A model generated the notes under the pieces. That model was not told where the DNA came from and ran no database searches. It saw nothing but the letters and a program-made list of their open reading frames with translations. A stretch of DNA of 64,000 nt from Streptomyces sp. CA-278952 (GTDB lineage: Bacteria > Actinomycetota > Actinomycetes > Streptomycetales > Streptomycetaceae): assembly GCF_028747205.1 (NCBI RefSeq), contig NZ_CP112880.1:1984001-2048000 (forward strand). Direction: 5' to 3'. Position 1 is the first letter of the stretch, and every line of letters starts with the position of its first letter. The translations under genes were made by a program, and so were the position numbers. Below are positions 59,857-64,000 of this stretch, one piece after another.

Positions 59857-59885
59857 AGCGATGCGGACCCCGGACTGGTCCGGGG

Positions 59886-59945
59886 TCCGGTCGGGTCGGG
59901 TCCGGTCGGATCCGGTCGGATCCGGTCGGATCCGGTCCGGTCGGG
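59886..59945. repeat. 10-bp tandem repeat (TCCGGTCGGA)n directly after cimA
   Basis: About five units with small variations, adjoining the cimA stop codon at 59946. Related in motif to the arrays at 48029 and 49734. Confidence 0.85.
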
Positions 59946-61553
59946 CTACTCCGTCGGCTCGACGCCCGCGCGCAGCAAGCCGTAGGTGTACGCGTCCTCC
60001 AGCGCCTGCCAGGAAGCGGCGATGACGTTCTCGGCGACCCCCACGGTCGCCCAGTCGCCGGTGCCGTCGCCCGTGGTGATGAGCACGCGGGTGGTGGACT
60101 CGGTGCCCGTGCGGCCCTCCAGGATGCGGACCTTGTAGTCGACCAGCTCCAACTTGGCGAGCTGCGGGTAGATCCGCTCCAGGGCGACGCGCAGGGCCCG
60201 GTCCAGGGCGTTGACCGGGCCGTTGCCCTCGGCGGTGGCGACGATCCGCTCGCCCTTGGCCCAGAGCTTCACGGTGGCCTCGTTGGCGTGGGTGCCGTCG
60301 GGGCGGTCCTCGACGATCGCCCGCCAGGACTCCGTACGGAAGTAGCGCCGGGCCCGGCCCTCGACCTCGCCGCGCAGCAGCAGTTCGAAGGAGGCGTCGG
60401 CGGCCTCGTAGGTGTAGCCCTGGAGTTCGCGCTCCTTGACCCGCTCCACGACCCGGCCGACCAGGGCGCGGTCGTCACCGAGGTCGATGCCGAGCTCCTT
60501 GCCCTTCAGCTCGATGGAGGCGCGACCCGCCATGTCGGAGACCAGCATCCGCATGGTGTTGCCGACCAGCTCGGGGTCGATGTGCTGGTAGAGGTCGGGG
60601 TCGACCTTGATCGCGGAGGCGTGCAGCCCGGCCTTGTGGGCGAAGGCCGAGACGCCGACGTACGGCTGGTGGGTGGAGGGGGTGAGGTTGACGACCTCGG
60701 CGATGGCGTGCGAGATGCGGGTCATCTCGGCGAGCGCGCCCTCGGGCAGCACCCTCATGCCGTACTTGAGTTCCAGGGCGGCGACGACCGGGAAGAGGTT
60801 GGCGTTGCCGACCCGCTCGCCGTAGCCGTTGGCCGTGCACTGGACGTGGGTGGCGCCGGCGTCCACGGCGGCCAGGGTGTTGGCGACGGCGCAGCCGGTG
60901 TCGTCCTGGGCGTGGATGCCGAGGCGGGCGCCGGTGTCGGCGACGACCGTGGAGACGACGGCCTGGACCTGGGCGGGGAGCATGCCGCCGTTGGTGTCGC
61001 AGAGGATGACGACCTCGGCGCCGGCCTCGTACGCGGTGCGGACCACGGACTTGGCGTACTCGGCGTTGGCGCGGTAGCCGTCGAAGAAGTGCTCGCAGTC
61101 CACGAAGACCCGGCGGCCCTGCTCGCGGAGGTGGGAGACGGTGTCGCGGACCATCTCCAGGTTCTCCTCCAGGGTGGTGCGCAGGGCCAGCTCCACGTGC
61201 CGGTCGTGCGCCTTGGCCACCAGGGTGATCACCGGGGCGCCGGAGGTCAGGAGGGCCTTCACCTGGGGGTCCTCGGCCGCGCTGCCGCCGGCCCTGCGGG
61301 TCGCGCCGAACGCCACGAGCTGGGCGTTCTCGAACGCGATCTCCTGCTGGGCGCGGGCGAAGAACTCCGTGTCGCGCGGGTTGGCCCCCGGCCAGCCGCC
61401 CTCGATGTACCCCACACCGAAGGTGTCCAGATGACGGGCGATGGTCAGCTTGTCGGCGACCGTCAGGTTGATGCCCTCACGCTGAGCACCGTCGCGCAGT
61501 GTGGTGTCGAAGACATGGAAACTGTCGTCGGTGGCGTTGGCCTTGGTGGTCAT
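59946..61553 (-). CDS. cimA: Citramalate synthase (2-isopropylmalate-synthase-like)
   Basis: 535-residue acyltransferase of the LeuA/CimA family, condensing acetyl-CoA with pyruvate to give citramalate for isoleucine synthesis. N-terminal TIM barrel (VFDTTLRDGAQREGINLTV, GYIEGGWPGANPRD, HAQDDTGCAVANTL metal site, NGYGERVGNANL) and a C-terminal regulatory domain (RALRVALERIYPQLAKLELVDYKVRIL). FEGGWPGANP-type and the long regulatory domain separate it from LeuA. ATG 61553 follows AGGAGT. It sits behind an attenuator-like leader. Annotated in some genomes as a second isopropylmalate synthase. Confidence 0.9.
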   Translation of the reverse strand: MTTKANATDDSFHVFDTTLRDGAQREGINLTVADKLTIARHLDTFGVGYIEGGWPGANPRDTEFFARAQQEIAFENAQLVAFGATRRAGGSAAEDPQVKALLTSGAPVITLVAKAHDRHVELALRTTLEENLEMVRDTVSHLREQGRRVFVDCEHFFDGYRANAEYAKSVVRTAYEAGAEVVILCDTNGGMLPAQVQAVVSTVVADTGARLGIHAQDDTGCAVANTLAAVDAGATHVQCTANGYGERVGNANLFPVVAALELKYGMRVLPEGALAEMTRISHAIAEVVNLTPSTHQPYVGVSAFAHKAGLHASAIKVDPDLYQHIDPELVGNTMRMLVSDMAGRASIELKGKELGIDLGDDRALVGRVVERVKERELQGYTYEAADASFELLLRGEVEGRARRYFRTESWRAIVEDRPDGTHANEATVKLWAKGERIVATAEGNGPVNALDRALRVALERIYPQLAKLELVDYKVRILEGRTGTESTTRVLITTGDGTGDWATVGVAENVIAASWQALEDAYTYGLLRAGVEPTE

Positions 61554-61693
61554 GCTGGTCTGACTCCTGTCGGATGAGTGGATCCGGACGGTCTGGGCCT
61601 GTTCGGGGAACCCGGAACAGGCCCCAGCTCCACTTGCCCCCATCATCCCGCGCGCCTCGCCCCGGCCCGGGTGCGGGCCGGAAAACGAAAAAA

Positions 61694-61713
61694 CCCCTCG
61701 CGGGTGCGAGAGG
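61694..61713 (-). terminator. Hairpin with U-tract in the cimA leader (candidate attenuator)
   Basis: 8-bp stem (61694-61701 with 61706-61713, one G-T pair) and GGGT loop, followed on the minus strand by six T. Intrinsic terminators with a clean U-tract are uncommon here. It lies 140 bp before cimA and 149 bp after the TetR gene. Confidence 0.7.
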
Positions 61714-61768
61714 TCTGCGCGCGGGTCTGGGGCACGATGGCCGCGCCGTACGGGATGGTACGGGGCGG

Positions 61769-61804
61769 TCACTGCGGACCGGCGCGCCTGCTGCCAATAA
61801 TCAT
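61769..61804 (-). CDS. Putative 11-residue leader peptide of cimA (MIIGSRRAGPQ)
   Basis: Short ORF upstream of a hairpin with U-tract. It starts ATG ATT ATT: two consecutive Ile codons in the rare ATT form, in a genome where Ile is almost always ATC. cimA feeds isoleucine synthesis, so Ile-tRNA shortage could stall ribosomes here. A small stem (61746-61751 with 61758-61763) follows, a possible pause hairpin. No strong Shine-Dalgarno is seen, so it remains a hypothesis. Confidence 0.4.
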   Translation of the reverse strand: MIIGSRRAGPQ

Positions 61805-61861
61805 GACGAACGAGGACACGGGAGCAGTCTCGCACAGCGACGGCCCCGTGACTGCGGTGTC

Positions 61862-62509
61862 TCAGGATGCGGTCGTGACGCTGGTCGCACCGCCCGGTGA
61901 GCCTCCCCGTGCCAGCGTCTCGTCCAGGAACTCCGCCGCCTGCGTCAGCACCTGCTCACGGCCCGTCCCCGGGATCCCGACCGTCACATGGATGCTGAAC
62001 CCGTCGAGGAGCGCGCGCAGCCGGGCGGCGAACCGGTCGGCGTCCACCGGCCGGAACTCGCCGCGCGAGACCCCTTCGGCGAGCAGCGCCACCAGGTCAC
62101 GGTGCCAGACACCCTCGATCGCGGCCTGCCGGGAGCGGGCGTCGTCGTCGGCGTTCTGCGAACGGCCCCAGACCTCCAGCCAGAGCGTCCAGTGGGGGTC
62201 GCGGTGCCCGGCGGGCAGGTAGAGGTCGATGTACGCGTCCAGCCGCTCGCGGGCCGTCCCCGGCCGGGCGAGCAGGGCGCCGCGCTCGGCCCCCAGACGC
62301 CGCTCGCTCCACTCCAGGGTCTGGAGGAGCAGTTCGTCCTTGGTGCGGAAGTAGTAGAGGAGGTGCCCGCTGCTCATCCCCACCTGCCGCCCCAGCCCGG
62401 CCATGGTCAGCCCGTCGAGGCCGCGCTCGGCGACGGTGGCCATGGCGGCGGCGAGGACGTCCTCGCGGGGCGGGGCGGCGTGGTGGGTGCGACGGGGGGC
62501 GCGGGTCAT
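61862..62509 (-). CDS. TetR-family regulator (BetI-like) in operon with aguA
   Basis: 215 residues: helix-turn-helix (GLTMAGLGRQVGMSSGHLLYYFRTKDELL) and a BetI/TetR_C_6-type domain (LDAYIDLYLPAGHRDPHWTLWLEVWG). ATG 62509 overlaps the aguA stop by four bases (ATGA), so the two are one operon. The palindrome just upstream of aguA is the probable operator, giving agmatine- or polyamine-linked autoregulation; inferred. Confidence 0.9.
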   Translation of the reverse strand: MTRAPRRTHHAAPPREDVLAAAMATVAERGLDGLTMAGLGRQVGMSSGHLLYYFRTKDELLLQTLEWSERRLGAERGALLARPGTARERLDAYIDLYLPAGHRDPHWTLWLEVWGRSQNADDDARSRQAAIEGVWHRDLVALLAEGVSRGEFRPVDADRFAARLRALLDGFSIHVTVGIPGTGREQVLTQAAEFLDETLARGGSPGGATSVTTAS

Positions 62510-63549
62510 GGGTTCGCTCGGACCTTCGGCTGCTGCTGGGTGATGCAGTGGATGCCTCCACCGCCGGCGAAGATCGTACGGGCGTCGACGAGGGTCACCG
62601 TACGGTCCGGGAAGAGGCCCCGGAAGATCGCGGCGGCCTCTTCGTCGCGCGGGTCGTCGAAGGCGCAGAGGATCACGGCACCGTTGCAGAGGTAGTGGTT
62701 GATGTAGGAGTAGTCGACCCACTCCCCGTCCTCGTCGCGGAGCACGGTGGGCGCGGGCACCTCGACGACTTCCAGGGGGCGCCCCCGGGCGTCGGTGGCT
62801 GCCCGCAGGACGGCCAGGGTCTCCCGGGTGACCTCGTGGTCGGGGTGGGCCGGGTCCGGCTGGACGTGGGCGAGCACGGTGCCCGGGCGGGCGAACGCGG
62901 CGACGATGTCGACATGGCCGAGCGTGCCGTACGTCCCGTAGTCGCCGGTCAGTCCCCGGGGCAGCCAGATGGCCTTCTCCGTGCCGAGGCGGGCGTGGAC
63001 CTCCGCCTCGACTCTCTCCCTGCTCCAGCCGGGGTTGCGTTCCGCGCCGAGCTGGACGGTCTCGGTGAGCAGGACGGTGCCTTCGCCGTCCACGTGGATC
63101 GCGCCGCCCTCGTTGACGAGCGGGGAGCTGTGGGCGGGGGCCCCGGCCAGCTCGGCGACGGCCCGGGCGATGTGCTGGTCGTGCTCCCAGCGGGCCCAGC
63201 CCTGGGCGCCCCAGCCGTTGAACGTCCAGTCGACGGCGGCGAGCGTCCGGCCGTCGGTGACGAAGGTGGGGCCGATGTCCCGCATCCAGGCGTCGTCGAG
63301 CGGCCTGACGACCAGCTCCACGTCGGGCCCGAGCAGCGCTGCGGCACCCTCCTCCTGGCCGGGCCCGACGACCACGGTCACCGGCTCGAAGCGCCGCACG
63401 GCACGGGCGACACCGGCCCAGGCACGGCGGGCCTCGGCCAGCTCGGCGTCGGAGGCGAAGGTGGGGTTGGGCCCCGGCCAGGCCATCCAGGTGCGCTCGT
63501 GGGGGGCCCACTCGGGGGGCATGCGGAAGGGGGCGGGGGCGACGGACAT
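62506..63549 (-). CDS. aguA: Agmatine deiminase
   Basis: 347-residue guanidino-group deiminase converting agmatine to N-carbamoylputrescine and ammonia. Pentein-fold signatures: MPPEWAPHERTWMAWPGPN, DDAWMRDIGPTFV, VNEGGAIHVDGEGTVL, LGHVDIVAAFARPG, and the nucleophilic Cys in GGGIHCITQQQP at the C-terminus. Start GTG or ATG at 63549 as judged by the MSVAPAPFRMPPEW frame. It heads an operon with tetR. No carbamoylputrescine amidase gene is adjacent. Confidence 0.95.
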   Translation of the reverse strand: MSVAPAPFRMPPEWAPHERTWMAWPGPNPTFASDAELAEARRAWAGVARAVRRFEPVTVVVGPGQEEGAAALLGPDVELVVRPLDDAWMRDIGPTFVTDGRTLAAVDWTFNGWGAQGWARWEHDQHIARAVAELAGAPAHSSPLVNEGGAIHVDGEGTVLLTETVQLGAERNPGWSRERVEAEVHARLGTEKAIWLPRGLTGDYGTYGTLGHVDIVAAFARPGTVLAHVQPDPAHPDHEVTRETLAVLRAATDARGRPLEVVEVPAPTVLRDEDGEWVDYSYINHYLCNGAVILCAFDDPRDEEAAAIFRGLFPDRTVTLVDARTIFAGGGGIHCITQQQPKVRANP

Positions 63550-63570
63550 GGGGGCTCCTGGTCGAGGGGT

Positions 63571-63587
63571 TTAGAGTGCCACTCTAA
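63571..63587. promoter_or_regulatory. 17-bp perfect palindrome upstream of aguA
   Basis: TTAGAGTG-C-CACTCTAA, 22 bp before the aguA start. Typical BetI/TetR operator; the TetR at 61862-62509 is the natural candidate. Confidence 0.8.
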
Positions 63588-63710
63588 CGACAGGTCAAGG
63601 TCGGGCGGAAGACGTCTCGCCTATGGTTCGAGCGGGACTCTATTCTCCGAGGGGCGCGCGTCACCCGGCGTCGCGGACGAACTCGGCACGAGAAGGGCAA
63701 GGAACTCCAG

Positions 63711-64000
63711 TTGACCAAGCCGAGAGTTCGTGAGATGTCGACATCTCACGCGAGGGCGCCGCAGATTTTCCTCTTCATCATTGCGCTCATCGGCGCTGGA
63801 TATCTTCTCCTGCCCGACGAGAATGAAGATCCTCCGTACGGAGAGTCTTATATGAGAGAATATGTGGCGCAGAATCCGGGCATACCGTCATTACTTCCGG
63901 CACGATTGCCCGAAGGTGTCCGTTTCCTTGGCCATGAATCGACGCGCTTCGAGAACCGGAAGGCCGTTCTGCGCTCCACCCTGTTCAGGGGCGCCCGTGC
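63711..64000 (+). CDS. Membrane-anchored protein with a TTA codon, C-terminus beyond window
   Basis: Partial frame running off the right edge. TTG 63711 has AAGGAA six bases upstream; an in-frame ATG is at 63735. It reads with one membrane segment IFLFIIALIGAGYLLLP near residue 25, then acidic DENEDPPYGESYMREYVAQ. Leu codon 61 is TTA (63891-63893), so translation would depend on the bldA tRNA. Codon use (ATT, TAT, GAA, AAT) is much less GC-biased than in neighbouring genes, a hint of transfer or a special expression class. No family recognised. Confidence 0.75.
   Translation, partial: MTKPRVREMSTSHARAPQIFLFIIALIGAGYLLLPDENEDPPYGESYMREYVAQNPGIPSLLPARLPEGVRFLGHESTRFENRKAVLRSTLFRGAR

Overview
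The window is chromosomal DNA of a high-GC filamentous actinomycete, almost certainly a Streptomyces. Nearly all codons end in G or C, GTG and TTG starts are common, and there are two complete 'conservon' operons, an HU protein with a lysine-rich tail, a DmdR-type iron box, an XRE/DUF397/anti-sigma-like cassette, and one gene carrying the rare TTA leucine codon.

Layout: (1) 1-6.7 kb, core metabolism: gpsA (partial) and plsC; cofC for coenzyme F420; hupS; leuCD with the divergent IclR regulator ndgR. (2) 6.9-10.9 kb: five tRNA genes (three Glu-CTC, two Gln-CTG), a HAD hydrolase, gltX, an FAH-family enzyme and a small protein with a duplicated ANPRRT motif, all on the minus strand. (3) 11.5-22.2 kb: two tandem conservons, cvnA1-B1-C1-D1 and cvnA2-B2-C2-D2 (sensor-kinase-like protein, roadblock protein, DUF742 protein, GTPase), each with its own terminator. 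(4) 22.2-24.1 kb: acyl-CoA carboxylase epsilon and beta subunits. (5) 24.4-33.1 kb, accessory: secreted GH101 and GH64 glycosidases, a secreted transglycosylase-like protein, a small M15-like secreted protein, a DinB-family fragment and a GyrB-like protein that has lost its ATPase motifs. (6) 33.4-39.2 kb: a YceI protein, then an iron-siderophore ABC importer with an iron box and a divergent FMN-type protein. (7) 39.4-55.4 kb: single-gene accessory functions (VOC, GNAT, Nudix, catalase, GlsB, TrxR-like, XRE/DUF397, AraC, imine-reductase-like enzyme with TetR, alcohol dehydrogenase with TetR, ornithine cyclodeaminase-like, YdcF, SUKH). (8) 55.5-59.5 kb: a Gly-rich membrane protein and a GH3 beta-glucosidase. 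(9) 59.9-64 kb: cimA behind an attenuator-like leader, an aguA-tetR operon with a perfect palindrome, and a partial TTA-containing gene at the right edge.

How the genes fit together: leuCD/ndgR and cimA are branched-chain amino-acid genes. gltX lies beside the two tRNA families a non-discriminating GluRS would charge. The ABC genes form a complete iron uptake system. From memory, the two ends resemble the S. coelicolor SCO5559-SCO5529 neighbourhood, so the 24-59 kb block reads as accessory DNA placed between pccB and cimA. Most interesting items: the pseudo-ATPase GyrB homologue, the cimA leader, a gene-conversion-like patch between the two cvnD genes, the palindrome-controlled XRE/DUF397 cassette, and recurrent 9-21 bp minisatellites at gene ends. 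No CRISPR array, rRNA operon, prophage or complete insertion sequence was seen.
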